Part shown: one piece after another, positions 36,106 to 45,868 of the stretch
Layout: each line of letters begins with the position of its first letter
How positions within the stretch are numbered: position 1 is the stretch's first letter
DNA from: Streptomyces sp. cg36
Lineage (GTDB): Bacteria; Actinomycetota; Actinomycetes; Streptomycetales; Streptomycetaceae
Direction: 5' to 3'
DNA length: 64,000 nucleotides
Assembly (NCBI RefSeq): GCF_041080675.1
Contig: NZ_CP163520.1
Coordinates: forward strand, 8,027,501 to 8,091,500
Translations under genes and position numbers: made by a program
The notes under the pieces: generated by a model
What the model saw: the letters and a program-made list of their open reading frames with translations, nothing else
The model's database searches: none
Told to the model about the DNA's origin: nothing

Positions 36106-36957
36106 ATGAGCGACAACGCGAGCACAGCACGCCACGAGACGTCGACCCGCCTCTACTACGAGACCGGGGACGTGGACGCCTTCTACGACGCCGTGTGGGG
36201 CGGAGAGGACATCCACGTCGGCATCTACGACGACCCGCGGGAAGAGGTCGCAGCCGCCTCGCGCCGTACGGTGGAACACGCGGCAAACGCCGTTGCGGAC
36301 CTGCTGGGACCCGATGCCGTGGTCCTCGATCTCGGCGCCGGATACGGAGGCTCGTCCCGGGTGCTGGCGGAGCGGTTCGGCTGCCGAGTGGTGGCGCTGG
36401 ACCTGAGCGAGGAGCACAACCGCCGCCACCGCGCGGCCAACGCCCGCCACGGCCTCGACCACCTGATCGACGTCGTCACCGGTTCCCTCAACCATCTGCC
36501 CTTCGAGGCCGGGCGCTTCGATGTGGTGTGGTCCCTGGAAGTCCTGTGCCACGTAACTGACCGGGGCTGTGCGCTGGCGGAGGCGCTGCGGGTGCTGCAA
36601 CCGGGAGGCGCGCTGGTGTTCTCCGACATCATGGTCGGCGAGACCACTCCGGCAGAGGCGGTACGCCCGGCGACTTCCCGTCTCGGCGTCCAGCGACTGG
36701 CCACCGTCTCGTCCTACCAGGAGCACCTGGACCGCCTCGCCGTGAAGGCCGACTTCGAGGACCTGACCGAGCATCTGGCCACCCACTACGCGCGCCTCGA
36801 CCAAGAGGTCCGGGGGCGCACGGACCAGCTGCGGGAGGTGATCAGCGCGGCCTACCTCGACAGTCTGCTGGACAACCTTCCCCAGTGGGTCGACATCACG
36901 GGCCGCGGACTGCTGCGCTGGGGGCTCTTCCACGCCCGCCGTCCTGAGCGGGGGTAG
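36106..36957 (+). CDS. SAM-dependent methyltransferase, sarcosine/dimethylglycine N-methyltransferase-like
   Basis: A 283-residue class I methyltransferase. The opening RLYYETGDVDAFYDAVWGGE, then DIHVGIY closely follows the pattern of sarcosine/dimethylglycine methyltransferases, which make glycine betaine from glycine. The SAM motif VLDLGAGYGGSSR lies near residue 68 and the acidic loop VVALDLSEEHN near 90. LPFEAGRFDVVWSLEVLCHV and LQPGGALVFSDIM complete motifs II and III. The ATG at 36106 is preceded by GGGGAAG. A natural-product methyltransferase is the alternative. The partner glycine N-methyltransferase is not seen in this window. Confidence 0.75.
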   Translation: MSDNASTARHETSTRLYYETGDVDAFYDAVWGGEDIHVGIYDDPREEVAAASRRTVEHAANAVADLLGPDAVVLDLGAGYGGSSRVLAERFGCRVVALDLSEEHNRRHRAANARHGLDHLIDVVTGSLNHLPFEAGRFDVVWSLEVLCHVTDRGCALAEALRVLQPGGALVFSDIMVGETTPAEAVRPATSRLGVQRLATVSSYQEHLDRLAVKADFEDLTEHLATHYARLDQEVRGRTDQLREVISAAYLDSLLDNLPQWVDITGRGLLRWGLFHARRPERG

Positions 36958-36975
36958 CGGGGCGGGCGCGGTGCG

Positions 36976-37008
36976 GCGGGCCGGGACGCACACGGCGTCC
37001 CGGCCCGC
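36976..37008. terminator. 14-bp perfect stem-loop, bidirectional
   Basis: GCGGGCCGGGACGC (36976-36989) and its exact reverse complement (36995-37008) flank a 5-base loop between the convergent methyltransferase and metE genes. Confidence 0.75.
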
Positions 37009-37019
37009 GCGGGTCGGCA

Positions 37020-39338
37020 TCAGGAGGCGGGCAGTTCACCCCGGACCGTACGGGCCGCGGCGACCAGGTTCTCCAGGGAGGCGCGGGTCTCGGGCCAGCC
37101 GCGGGTCTTCAGACCGCAGTCCGGGTTGACCCAGAGCCGCTCGGCGGGGATCGCCTCAAGGCCGGTGCGCAGCAGTGCGGCGGCCTCCTCGGCGCTGGGA
37201 ACTCGGGGCGAGTGGATGTCGTAGACGCCGGGCCCGGCCTCGCGCGGGTAGCCGTGGGCGGCGAGTTCGCGGGCGACCTGCATGTGGGAGCGGGCCGCCT
37301 CCAGGCTGATGACGTCGGCGTCGAGGTCGTCGATGGCCTGGACGATGTCCCCGAACTCGGCGTAGCACATGTGGGTGTGGATCTGGGTGTCCGGACGGAC
37401 CCCGGCGGTGGTGAGCCGGAACGCCTCCGTCGCCCAGGTGAGATAGCCGGGCCGGTCGGCGGCGCGCAGCGGCAGCGTCTCGCGCAGCGCGGGCTCGTCC
37501 ACCTGGATCACGGAGGTGCCGGCGGCCTCCAGGTCCCGCACCTCGTCGCGCAGGGCGAGGGCGACCTGCCGGGCGGTGTCACCGAGGGGCTGGTCGTCGC
37601 GGACGAAGGACCAGGCGAGCATGGTGACCGGGCCGGTGAGCATGCCCTTGACCGGCTTGGCCGTCAGGGACTGGGCGTAGGACGTCCAGCGCACGGTCAT
37701 CGGTTCGGGGCGGGAGATGTCACCGGCCAGGACGGGCGGGCGGACGTAACGGGTGCCGTAGGACTGCACCCAGCCGTGCTGGGTGGCGAGGTAGCCGGTC
37801 AGCTGTTCCGCGAAGTACTGCACCATGTCGTTGCGTTCGGCCTCGCCGTGGACCAGGACGTCGATGCCGGTCTTCTCCTGGAAGGCGATGACCTCCTGGA
37901 TCTCGGCCTTGATGCGCTCTTCGTAGCCGGAGGTGTCGATGCGTCCGGCGCGCAGGTCGGCGCGGGCGGTCCGGAGTTCGCCGGTCTGCGGGAAGGAGCC
38001 GATGGTCGTGGTCGGCAGCAGCGGCAGTCCGAGGTGGGCGCGCTGGGCGGCGGCCCGTTCCGCGTACGGCTGGGCACGGCGTGCGTCGGCGTCCGTCACG
38101 GCCTCGGTACGGGCGCGGACGGCCGGGGCGCGGGTGATGGGGGAGTTCGCCCGGGAGGCCAGGTCGGCGCGGTTGGCGGCCAGTTCGGCCGTGATCGCTT
38201 CGGTGCCCTGGGCCAGCCCCTTGGCCAGGGTGACGATCTCGGCGGTCTTCTGCCGGGCGAAGGCGAGCCAGCGCAGGATCTGCGGCTCGATGTCCCGCTC
38301 GGCGGAGGCGTCCAGCGGTACGTGCAACAGCGAGCAGGAGGCGGCGACGTCGACCCGGTCGGCGAGTCCGAGGAGGGTGCCGAGCGTGGACAGGGACTTC
38401 CGCAGGTCGTTGATCCAGATGTTGCGGCCGTTGACGACCCCGGCGACCAGGCGCTTTCCGGGCAGTCCGCCGACGGCGGCCAGGGCGTCCAGGTGGGCGG
38501 CGGCGGCCTCGGTGAAGTCCAGGGCGAGGCCCTCGACCGGAGCCTTGGCCAGGACTGGCAGTGCGTCGCCCAGCCGGTCGAAGTAGGAGGCGACCAGCAG
38601 TTTCGGCCGGTCGGTGAGCGTGCCCAGCTCGCGGTAGGCGCGCTCGGCCGCGTTCAGCTCGGCCGGGGTGCGGTCCTCGACGAGAGCGGGCTCGTCCAGC
38701 TGGACCCATTCCGCGCCCGCCGCGCGCAGATCGGCGAGGACCTCGGCGTACACGGGCAGCAGCCGGTCCAGGAGGGTGAGCGGCTCGAAGTCGGCGGGCA
38801 CGCCGGGGGCGGGCTTGGCGAGCAGGAGATAGGTGACCGGACCGACCAGTACGGGGCGGCCGGTCAGTCCCAGGGCGATGGCTTCCTTGAGCTCCGCGAC
38901 CTGCTTGGCCGGGTTCGCGAGGAAGACGGTGTCCGGGCCCAACTCGGGTACGAGGTAGTGGTAATTGGTGTCGAACCACTTGGTCATCTCCAGCGGAGCG
39001 ACCTCCTGGGTCCCGCGCGCCATGGCGAAGTAGCGGTCCAGGGCGTCGGCGTCGACCGCTCCGCGGTGCCGCTCGGGGACGGCGCCCACCATGACGGTGG
39101 TGTCCAGGACGTGGTCGTAGTACGAGAAGTCGCCGGTGGGCACCTCGTCGATGCCGGCCTCGGCGAGCTGCTGCCAGTTGGCCCGACGAAGGTCGCTGGC
39201 GGTGGCACGGAGGGCGTCGGCGGTGGTGCGGCCCTTCCAGTAGCCCTCGATGGCCTTCTTCAGTTCCCGGTTCTGGCCCTGGCGGGGGTAGCCGTACACG
39301 GTGGCCCGTGCTGCCGCGGCTGCGGACGTGCTGGTCAC
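37020..39338 (-). CDS. metE: Cobalamin-independent methionine synthase MetE
   Basis: A 772-residue enzyme that transfers a methyl group from 5-methyltetrahydropteroyltri-L-glutamate to homocysteine, making methionine without B12. The N-terminal domain opens [20 protein letters not shown], and the linker and C-terminal barrel begin near residue 400 with [15 protein letters not shown]. The zinc site is visible as [10 protein letters not shown] (His, Cys, Glu region) and [11 protein letters not shown] (second Cys). The length is normal for MetE. A GTG start at 39338 is set by AAGGAG. The long leader carries a cobalamin riboswitch, so expression should fall when B12 is available and the B12-dependent MetH can work. 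Confidence 0.96.
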   Translation of the reverse strand: MTSTSAAAAARATVYGYPRQGQNRELKKAIEGYWKGRTTADALRATASDLRRANWQQLAEAGIDEVPTGDFSYYDHVLDTTVMVGAVPERHRGAVDADALDRYFAMARGTQEVAPLEMTKWFDTNYHYLVPELGPDTVFLANPAKQVAELKEAIALGLTGRPVLVGPVTYLLLAKPAPGVPADFEPLTLLDRLLPVYAEVLADLRAAGAEWVQLDEPALVEDRTPAELNAAERAYRELGTLTDRPKLLVASYFDRLGDALPVLAKAPVEGLALDFTEAAAAHLDALAAVGGLPGKRLVAGVVNGRNIWINDLRKSLSTLGTLLGLADRVDVAASCSLLHVPLDASAERDIEPQILRWLAFARQKTAEIVTLAKGLAQGTEAITAELAANRADLASRANSPITRAPAVRARTEAVTDADARRAQPYAERAAAQRAHLGLPLLPTTTIGSFPQTGELRTARADLRAGRIDTSGYEERIKAEIQEVIAFQEKTGIDVLVHGEAERNDMVQYFAEQLTGYLATQHGWVQSYGTRYVRPPVLAGDISRPEPMTVRWTSYAQSLTAKPVKGMLTGPVTMLAWSFVRDDQPLGDTARQVALALRDEVRDLEAAGTSVIQVDEPALRETLPLRAADRPGYLTWATEAFRLTTAGVRPDTQIHTHMCYAEFGDIVQAIDDLDADVISLEAARSHMQVARELAAHGYPREAGPGVYDIHSPRVPSAEEAAALLRTGLEAIPAERLWVNPDCGLKTRGWPETRASLENLVAAARTVRGELPAS

Positions 39339-39519
39339 GGAGATCTCCTTCGCGAGATGAATCCCTGAGATCCCGGAGACGGGACGTGAGCGCGAAGGGA
39401 ATGACGAACCGGACGGCAACGACCCCGCGCGGCAACAGGCACGGTTGTTCCGTCTGGTATGTACGCCGACCCGCCCACGAGGTCACCGGGATGTCCGCGC
39501 ACGGAACGGTCCGTACGCG

Positions 39520-39722
39520 GGCAACGGGCAGGTCTTCGGACTCGCGGGCACGCCTGCCGGTCTCCCGGCGGACACCTACTGGCCGTCGCTTCCCAGACCC
39601 GGCCGGGCCCAGTGCGTATGACGGCGGTCGTTCCCGCTCACCGCTGCGGGGCAGTCCCGGATTCCCACCGGGTTCCCTCTTACGACGCGCCTGTCTGGCG
39701 GACAGGGCGAACCAGCTGCAAT
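39520..39722 (-). promoter_or_regulatory. Cobalamin (AdoCbl) riboswitch upstream of metE
   Basis: Read on the minus strand from about 39722, the leader shows the cobalamin riboswitch landmarks in order. GAGGGAACCCGGTGGGAATC is followed by the highly conserved GGGACTGCCCCGCAGCGG, then a paired region, GGGAAGCGACGGCCAGTAGG and the closing GCGAGTCCGAAGACCTGCCC. These match the B12-box and the outer P1/P3-P6 core used in Streptomyces. It ends about 180 bases before the metE start. Binding of the cobalamin coenzyme should reduce metE expression. The ends are approximate. Confidence 0.92.
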
Positions 39723-39893
39723 GACCACCCTACGGGGTACTGCCGGAAAAGAAGAGCGTGATCCGGCATCCGGGTTGTGGGACCGCGCACTTGGGGCGAG
39801 CCGGGGGTGCGGGATGCCCTGCACGGTGCCGCTGGGGATCCTCGTGGCCGCCGATGACGGGAACGGGCGGAGGATTCCGGTCAGACTGGGTGC

Positions 39894-40235
39894 ATGGACG
39901 TTGACGTACAGGCTTACATCGACGGCATCGCGCCCGAGCACCGTGCGCTGTTCGACCGGGTGCACCGGCTGATCGTGACGGTGTTTCCCCAGGTGAACCC
40001 TGTCCTGTCCTACGGGATGCCGACCTATCGGGTCGGCGGCCGAAAGCTGCATGTCGGAGTGTGGCGGCACGGGATCTCGCTCTACGGATGGGACAAGGAC
40101 CGGGCGGCCGGTTTCATCGCACGCCATCCCGGTCTCGCCAGCGGGAAGGGGACGATCCGGCTGCGCTCGCAGGATGCGGCGGAGCTCAGCGACGAGGAGC
40201 TGGGCGGCCTCGTCCGGGCCTCATTGGCAGCGTGA
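39894..40235 (+). CDS. DUF1801 family protein
   Basis: A 113-residue protein with the DUF1801/YdhG-like plan. It opens DVQAYIDGIAPEHRALFDRV and continues with the pattern PVLSYGMPTYRVGGRKLHVG, then HGISLYGW and a terminal helical segment (RSQDAAELSDEELGGLVRA). The fold is small alpha/beta and the biochemical role is unknown. The ATG at 39894 has only a weak ribosome binding site. It is divergent from metE and converges with the GlxA-type regulator. Confidence 0.8.
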   Translation: MDVDVQAYIDGIAPEHRALFDRVHRLIVTVFPQVNPVLSYGMPTYRVGGRKLHVGVWRHGISLYGWDKDRAAGFIARHPGLASGKGTIRLRSQDAAELSDEELGGLVRASLAA

Positions 40236-40334
40236 GGGCGCGCGTACGGTTGAGTGGGCAGGCGGGCGCGGGGCGGGCAGCCGGTCTTCTGGAGCGGGCC
40301 TCGGACCGCGTCCGCTGACGCGGCGACCGCGTGA

Positions 40335-41315
40335 TCAGGGTCCGTCCGGTGTGGCGAACGCCGCCCGGTATGCCTGTGGGCTGGTGGCCAGGCGGGACGC
40401 GAAGTGCTGGCGCATGGTGACCTCGCTGCCGAAGCCCGCACGCCGTGCGACCTCCGGCATGGACAGGTCGGTGCGCTCCAGGAGCTTCTGGGCCGCCGCG
40501 ACCCGGCGGTCCAGCAGCCAGCGCAGCGGGGTGGTGCCGGTGGCCGAGGCGAAGTGCCGGGCGAAGGAGCGCGGGGACATCCCGGCACGGGCGGCGAGGT
40601 CGGCCACGGAGAGCGGTTCGTCGAGGTGGGCCAGGGCGTAGGCGCGCGCCGCCGCAAGGGAGTCGGCGTCGCGGTCGGCGGGCGGAGTCGGATGCTCGAT
40701 GAACTGGGCCTGGGCGCCGGTCCGGAACGGGGCGGTGACCATGGAGCGGGCGACCGTCGACGCCGCCTCCGCGCCGTGTTGGGTGCGCACCAGATGGAGG
40801 CACAGGTCGATGCCGGCCGCGGTACCGGCGGACGTCCACACGTTGCCGTCCTCCAGGAACAGGGCGTCCGGCTCGACCCTCACCTGCGGGTGGCGGGCCC
40901 GCAGTTCGTCGGCCAGGGCCCAGTGGGTCAGTGCCCGGCGCCCGTCCAGCAGTCCCGCTTGCGCGAGGGTGAAGGCGCCGCCGCACAGTGCGGCGATGGT
41001 GGTGCCCCGCGCATGGGCGCGACGCAGCGCCGCGAGGACCGGCTCGGGGGCGGGAGTGACGTGGTCGTCCAGGCCCGGGACCAGGATCAACTCGGCGCGG
41101 GGCAGCCAGGCGAGAGTGCGGTCGGGAGTGAGCTCGAGCCCGCCGCGCATCGGCACGGGCGTGCGGTCGGCGGCGACCCTGCGCAGCTCGAAGGCGGGCA
41201 CGCCCCGGTCGGTGCGGTCCGCGCCCCACACCTCAGTGATCACCGAGACGTCGAAGGCCCGGATGCCGGGGAAGGCGAGCAGGGCGATGCGGTGCGGCGC
41301 CGCCGGTCGGGTCAT
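40335..41315 (-). CDS. GlxA-family AraC-type regulator (DJ-1/PfpI + HTH)
   Basis: A 326-residue two-domain regulator. The N-terminal DJ-1/PfpI domain (about 8-190) opens RIALLAFPGIRAFDVSVITEVW and contains the elbow ALCGGAFTLAQAGLLDG near 109 with the nucleophile-position Cys, then TSAGTAAGIDLCLHLV. The C-terminal AraC/XylS DNA-binding domain (about 220-320) has two helix-turn-helix units, SVADLAARAGMSPRSFARHF and MPEVARRAGFGSEVTMRQHF. The gene is divergent from the isochorismatase-family gene with 74 bases between starts, so it most likely controls that gene. Confidence 0.93.
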   Translation of the reverse strand: MTRPAAPHRIALLAFPGIRAFDVSVITEVWGADRTDRGVPAFELRRVAADRTPVPMRGGLELTPDRTLAWLPRAELILVPGLDDHVTPAPEPVLAALRRAHARGTTIAALCGGAFTLAQAGLLDGRRALTHWALADELRARHPQVRVEPDALFLEDGNVWTSAGTAAGIDLCLHLVRTQHGAEAASTVARSMVTAPFRTGAQAQFIEHPTPPADRDADSLAAARAYALAHLDEPLSVADLAARAGMSPRSFARHFASATGTTPLRWLLDRRVAAAQKLLERTDLSMPEVARRAGFGSEVTMRQHFASRLATSPQAYRAAFATPDGP

Positions 41316-41389
41316 GGTGGCAGTAAACCATCGATCGCTGTCTTCCTGCCTTCTGGGATCCTGTGCGGCGGGGCGGCAGGATCGTGGGC

Positions 41390-41977
41390 ATGGAGATCAC
41401 ACGGAACGCAGCGCTGGTAGTGGTGGACGTGCAGAAGGGCTTCGACGAGTCGGAGTTCTGGGGCCCGCGCGACAACCCGGCCGCCGACGGCAACATCGCC
41501 GCTCTCATCACGGCCTGGCAGGACACGGGCCGTCCCGTCGTCTTCGTGCGCCACGACTCGGACAAGCCCGGCTCGCCCCTGCGCGGCGGATCCGAGGGCA
41601 ACGGCTTCAAGGAGTACGTCGAGGAGCGGCGCGGCAAGGGGAGCGGACCGGAACTGCTGGTCACCAAGTCCGTGAACTCGGCGTTCTACGGCACCCCGGA
41701 CCTCCACGAATGGTTGAAGGCGGCGGGCATCCACCAGGTCGTGCTGGTCGGCATCCAGACCAACATGTGCGTGGAGACCACCGCACGTATGGGCGGCAAC
41801 CTCGGCTACGACGTCCTGGTCGCGCTCGACGCCACCCACACCTTCGACCTGACCGGCCCCAACGGCTGGCGCCTGACGGCCGACGAACTGGCCAAGGCGA
41901 GCGCCGTCTCGCTCCACGGCGGAGGCTTCGCCCAGGTCGTGACGACCGCCGAACTGATCGGTGCCGCCCGCTCCTGA
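41390..41977 (+). CDS. Isochorismatase-family cysteine hydrolase
   Basis: A 195-residue cysteine hydrolase. The triad is visible as the Asp in LVVVDVQKGFDE near residue 13, the Lys in VTKSVNSAF near 94 and the Cys in GIQTNMCVETTARMGG near 129. HTFDLTGPNG near 154 is a loop typical of nicotinamidase-like and N-carbamoyl hydrolases. The ATG at 41390 opens the domain at once. It probably hydrolyses a small amide or ester in the cytoplasm. The divergent GlxA-type regulator is the likely controller. A 20-bp stem terminator follows. Confidence 0.9.
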   Translation: MEITRNAALVVVDVQKGFDESEFWGPRDNPAADGNIAALITAWQDTGRPVVFVRHDSDKPGSPLRGGSEGNGFKEYVEERRGKGSGPELLVTKSVNSAFYGTPDLHEWLKAAGIHQVVLVGIQTNMCVETTARMGGNLGYDVLVALDATHTFDLTGPNGWRLTADELAKASAVSLHGGGFAQVVTTAELIGAARS

Positions 41978-41998
41978 GCGCCGGTCCGTACACCATGA

Positions 41999-42046
41999 GA
42001 TGCCGTCGCACGGCGGGAAGGCACTGTCCCGCCGTGCGACGGCATC
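41999..42046. terminator. 20-bp perfect stem-loop, bidirectional
   Basis: A 20-base arm (41999-42018, starting GATGCCGTCG) is matched exactly at 42027-42046 around an 8-base loop. It lies between the convergent isochorismatase-like and lipase genes and ends only 3 bases from the lipase stop. Confidence 0.85.
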
Positions 42047-42049
42047 GCA

Positions 42050-43405
42050 TCACGACAGCGGAGCGGGCTCCTCCGGGGTGAGCGAGTTGCCGCCGGCGAT
42101 GTGGCCGCAGTCGGACGGGGCCGTGCGGCCGGCGAAGCGGTCGTTGAGCCAGCCCAGCGCGACGGGCGCCCAGGCGACGGTCGCGCCCGTGTGGCTCAGC
42201 AGCTCGTACTGGTTGTACTTGACGGCGGAGCGGCCGGTGGCGCAGTACTGACGGGCGAGCGAGCGCACGTCGCCCGCGACCATCACACCGTCACCCGTGC
42301 CGATGCCCGAGCGGTTGCTGAAGGTCCCCTCGAAGACACCCCCGTTGCCCTGGCCGATGAAGCCGGGGACGGTCGGGGTGGCGGCGGAGCCGAGGTTGAG
42401 CCTGTTCATCGCCGTCACGAAGGCGGGGATCGAGTTGGGGTTGGCGTACTCCGGCTTGGCCATCTTCTTCCAGGTCAGCCCCGGGTAGTGGCCGAGCGCG
42501 TTGATGATCGAGCCGCGCTCCAGGTCCTTGTAGACGCTCAGGCCGTAGCTGTTGAGGTAGCTCTTGAGGTCGATGTCGTACGAGCGCGAGACGCCGATGA
42601 CGGCCATGGGGATGACGCCGGTCCAGACCAGCGAGCCGTCGACGTACTTCAGGTTGTGCGCCGGGTCCACGAGCAGGCCGCCCTCGGCGTACCCGACCAG
42701 TCGGCGGTTCACGTCCGGCGCGTAGCTCGGCGCGAGCGCGGCGGCCCAGTTGGTCGCGATGGCGCCGCCCGAGTAGCCGATGAGGCCGAACGAGGTGTGG
42801 GAGTCCAGCCCGGTCTCGGCCGCCTTCGTGGCGGCGCGGATGGAGTCCAGGGTGTTGGTGCCGTACTCCGGCCCGGCGGCGAAGTTCGCCTGCTGCCCCT
42901 CGGTGTCCGGGATGACGAGGTTGTAACCCTTCAGCAGCAGCGGCGCGATGAGGAGGGACTCCGCGTTGGGGATCGTGCCGCCCAGGGTGACACCGCCGGC
43001 GATCGCGCGGGAGGGGCTGTCCTCCGGGTTGAGCGAGTCGTAGAACGACTGGTAGGAGACGGCCTTGCTGCTGTCACCCGTCAGGCTGCGCACCACCGTG
43101 GTCACGTTGGCGGCCGGGCGGCCCTGGGCGTCGGTGGTGCGGTACAGCAGCTGGACCGCCTTGAGCGGCGTGGGGATGCCGAGGACGTGGTACGGCAGGG
43201 TCCGCGTCTTCAGGACCGTGCCCGGCGCGAACGAGGACAGCGGCTCGCTGCCGGTATACGCGTAGAACGAGTCGCTGGCCGACGCCGAGGCCGAGGTCCT
43301 GGCGGCGGCCGGAGTGGCGGCGGCGGAGGTGGCGGCCGGGACGGCGGCCATGGCCGCGGCCGTGGCGACGGCGATGGAGAGGAGGCGGACGGCTGCCTTG
43401 GACAT
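42050..43405 (-). CDS. Secreted lipase (LIP/LipA family, PF03583-type)
   Basis: A 451-residue exported esterase. A signal peptide (residues about 1-28, VRLLSIAVATAAAMAAVPAAT) precedes an Ala/Ser-rich linker. The hydrolase elbow is GLIGYSGGAIATNWAA near residue 196, with the catalytic Ser in GYSGG. VIGVSRSYDIDLKSY, GQGNGGVFEG near 360 and a late His in YELLSHTGA near 417 fit the secretory lipase family known from actinomycetes and yeasts. GAGGAA lies before the ATG at 43405. It is divergent from a PucR-type regulator. Confidence 0.85.
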   Translation of the reverse strand: MSKAAVRLLSIAVATAAAMAAVPAATSAAATPAAARTSASASASDSFYAYTGSEPLSSFAPGTVLKTRTLPYHVLGIPTPLKAVQLLYRTTDAQGRPAANVTTVVRSLTGDSSKAVSYQSFYDSLNPEDSPSRAIAGGVTLGGTIPNAESLLIAPLLLKGYNLVIPDTEGQQANFAAGPEYGTNTLDSIRAATKAAETGLDSHTSFGLIGYSGGAIATNWAAALAPSYAPDVNRRLVGYAEGGLLVDPAHNLKYVDGSLVWTGVIPMAVIGVSRSYDIDLKSYLNSYGLSVYKDLERGSIINALGHYPGLTWKKMAKPEYANPNSIPAFVTAMNRLNLGSAATPTVPGFIGQGNGGVFEGTFSNRSGIGTGDGVMVAGDVRSLARQYCATGRSAVKYNQYELLSHTGATVAWAPVALGWLNDRFAGRTAPSDCGHIAGGNSLTPEEPAPLS

Positions 43406-43649
43406 GCGTTCCTCGATTCCTGGGTGGGGGTCCGACGCACCGGCTGGGGGTCCGGTACGCGGTACGTCGGGCCGGGGCGGGCGGGCCCCCGGCAGGGGAT
43501 TTCGTGAACGATGCGGCCGAGGCCCTGCCACATCTGGTCATCCACTAGCGAGTCGTGTTACCAACCAGTAGGTGATGTCCCGGAAACATCATGGTGCCGG
43601 TCAGCGGCCAAGTCTCCGGGGTGGGGAACAGAGATGTGCGAGGTGGATT

Positions 43650-44930
43650 GTGACCGGCTCCAACGCGGTGGAACGGGACCGAGTGCCGCGGTTCGGCGGC
43701 GTGCCGGTGCACAAGCGGCTCCAGGACGCGGCCGGTGCGCTGGAGCGCGCCGTGATGATCCGGCTGGTCGAGCGGCTCCCCGTATACGGAACGCTGCCGG
43801 CGGAGCACCTCGGCGGCGACATCGCCAAGCAGGTGACCCTCGGTATACGGAGCTTCGCGGCGGTCCTGTCCACCGGGGAGATGCCCGGACAGGCGGAGGC
43901 CGCGGCCGTCCGCGAGTCGTCGGCCCGGCGCGCCGACGAGGGCGTACCGCTGGAGGCCGTCGTCGGCGCCTACCACCTCGGGGCGGAAGAGTGCGCCGCC
44001 CAGGTCTTCTCGGCGGCCGAACCGGGTGACCTGGCCGACGTACTGCTGGTGCAGCGCCAAATGCTCGCGTATCTGCGGCTGGTGAGCTGCGAGGTGGCCG
44101 CCGGGTACGTGCAGGAGCGGCAGACGGCGCTGAGCGACGAGCAGGTCGCGCTGCAGTCGCTGCTGTCGCGGCTGCTGGAGGGCGGCAGTCCCCAGGGCGC
44201 GGCGGACCGGGCGGGCATCCAACTGCCGGCCAGCTACCTGGTGCTGAGCATCGCGGTGGGGCCGCACCCGGACGAACTGGTCCCCGGTGTGAACCACGCG
44301 GTCGCCGCGCGCCGCAAACTCCGGCGCCTGCGCCATGAGATCCAGCGCCAGACGACGGGCGTTCCGCTCTCCGTCCTGTCCGGCGCGGGCGGGCTGGTCC
44401 TCATCCCGTACGCGACCGCAGCCGCCGACTTCGGCCCGGCGGACCGGGCCCGGCTGTGCGATCTGGTCGAGCAACTCGGCCGGATGTGCGGCGCCGAACT
44501 GCTGGCGGCGGCGACTACCGCGGCGCCCGAGGGGGTCGCCGAGGCCGCCCGGCTGGCGGGGGAGGTGCGCGCGGTGGCGGAGGCGTCCGGGCGGGGACCC
44601 GGGCTGTATCAGCTCGACGATGTGCTGCTGGAGTACCAGTTGAGTCGGCCGAGCCCGGCGAGGGCGGGACTGGCCGCCCTGCTCGACCCGCTGGACGACC
44701 GCCCGGAACTGCTCGACACACTGCGGGCCTTCCTGGCGCGAGGACTCGACCGCCGCCAGGCCGCGGCTCAGCTCCAGGTGCACCCGAACACGGTCGACTA
44801 CCGCCTGCGCAAGGCCACGGAACTCACCGGCCTGGACGCTTCCCGGGGCGCCGACACCCTGACCCTGCGCGCCGCCCTGGCCGCGCATGACGCGGTACGG
44901 CAGGCCGAGGTGGAGGCGAACGGGCCGTGA
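43650..44930 (+). CDS. PucR/CdaR-type helix-turn-helix regulator
   Basis: A 426-residue regulator. The C-terminus carries the PucR-type helix-turn-helix: LRAFLARGLDRRQAAAQLQV, then HPNTVDYRLRKATELTG, near residues 365-400. The central part (about 190-330) resembles a GGDEF-like CdaR domain, and the N-terminal 150 residues form an all-helical sensor region (VERLPVYGTLPAEHLGGDIA). The GTG at 43650 is set by GAGGTGG. Such regulators sense amino-acid, sugar or lipid signals. It is divergent from a secreted lipase (245 bases between), which is the first candidate target. It converges with a damaged quinone oxidoreductase. Confidence 0.85.
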   Translation: MTGSNAVERDRVPRFGGVPVHKRLQDAAGALERAVMIRLVERLPVYGTLPAEHLGGDIAKQVTLGIRSFAAVLSTGEMPGQAEAAAVRESSARRADEGVPLEAVVGAYHLGAEECAAQVFSAAEPGDLADVLLVQRQMLAYLRLVSCEVAAGYVQERQTALSDEQVALQSLLSRLLEGGSPQGAADRAGIQLPASYLVLSIAVGPHPDELVPGVNHAVAARRKLRRLRHEIQRQTTGVPLSVLSGAGGLVLIPYATAAADFGPADRARLCDLVEQLGRMCGAELLAAATTAAPEGVAEAARLAGEVRAVAEASGRGPGLYQLDDVLLEYQLSRPSPARAGLAALLDPLDDRPELLDTLRAFLARGLDRRQAAAQLQVHPNTVDYRLRKATELTGLDASRGADTLTLRAALAAHDAVRQAEVEANGP

Positions 44931-44946
44931 TGTCCGTGTCGTCGGC

Positions 44947-45697
44947 TCAGGGCGCGATGTCCACCAGGGCCTTGCCGATCGTGCCGTTCTCCACCGTGCG
45001 GTGTGCATCGGCCGTGCGGTCGAGCGGGAAGCGGACCAGTGGCAGGCCGTGCTCTTCGCCGACCGGCAGGGCGCCGGCGCGGATTGCGGCGGCGACGTCT
45101 TCGGCGGCGGCTGTGCGCGCCTGTGGACCGGCGGTGTAGAGCACCAGGAACTGTAGCCGTGTGTTGAGCACCATGTTTTGCAGCACGTTGACCTCGACCG
45201 GCTTGCCGCCTTCGTCGGCGTAGGTCGAGATCGTGCCGCGGGCCCGCAGCACCGCCAGATCCAGTGTGAGGTTCGCACCCAGTGCTACTTCGGCGATGAT
45301 GTCGACGCCGTCCGGGGCGACCGCGCGGATGGCGGCGGCCGGGTTGCCCTCGAGATAGTTGACCACGTGGTGTGCCCCGGCGGCGGTAGCGAGCTTGGCT
45401 TTGCGTGGACTGCTGACCGTGCTGATGACGGTCGCGCCGGCCCAGCGGGCGAGTTGGATCACCGCGTGTCCGACTGCGCCGGCCCCGCCGGCGGCCAGGA
45501 CCACGGCGCCGTCGAGCGCCCCGGGTCGCAAGCGGCGTGGTCCGTCCTCGGCGACGGTGAGCGCGCGGTGTGCGGTGAGTGCGGGCACGCCGAGCGAGGC
45601 GCCGATGTCGAAGCTGATCCCGTCGGGCAGTGCCACGGCCCGTTCGGCGGGCACCACGGTGAACTCGGCGGCGGTGCCGGTGGGGCGGCCGGTGTCC
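44947..45697 (-). pseudogene. Quinone oxidoreductase (MDR), 5' end lost
   Basis: The C-terminal two-thirds of a zinc-free MDR/quinone oxidoreductase. It retains GRPTGTAAEFTVVPAERAVA, the cofactor motif AGGAGAVGHAVIQLA and the strand GVDIIAEVALGAN, through GTIGKALVDIAP. The usual first 75-80 residues (opening MRAVRY, catalytic fold) are missing. At the GRPTG segment the sequence turns abruptly into the antisense of an IS5-type transposase tail. The frame stays open upstream only by chance. A shortened protein could be made but would lack half of the catalytic domain. Confidence 0.75.
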
Positions 45698-45868
45698 TTC
45701 GATACCGACTTGTACTGCGGCCGGAGCACCGTCGAACGGTGCGTCAACAAGATCCAAGCCTGGCGTGGCCTGGCCACCCGCTGTGACAAGACACCCGGTA
45801 GCCACATGGCGGAGCTCCAACTACGCGGATCGCTGATCTGGATCCGAAGCCTCCGCCCCGCTCCATGA
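45698..45868 (+). pseudogene. IS5-family transposase, C-terminal remnant
   Basis: The last 56 codons of a transposase: RSTVERCVNKIQAWRGLATR, then CDKTPGSHMAEL and SLIWIRSL before the stop. The ERCxNKxxxWRGLATRxDKTPxS block is the conserved end of a common Streptomyces IS5-type transposase and holds its last catalytic Glu (VERC). Upstream it abuts the truncated quinone oxidoreductase in antisense. No start or left part of the element remains. Confidence 0.75.
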
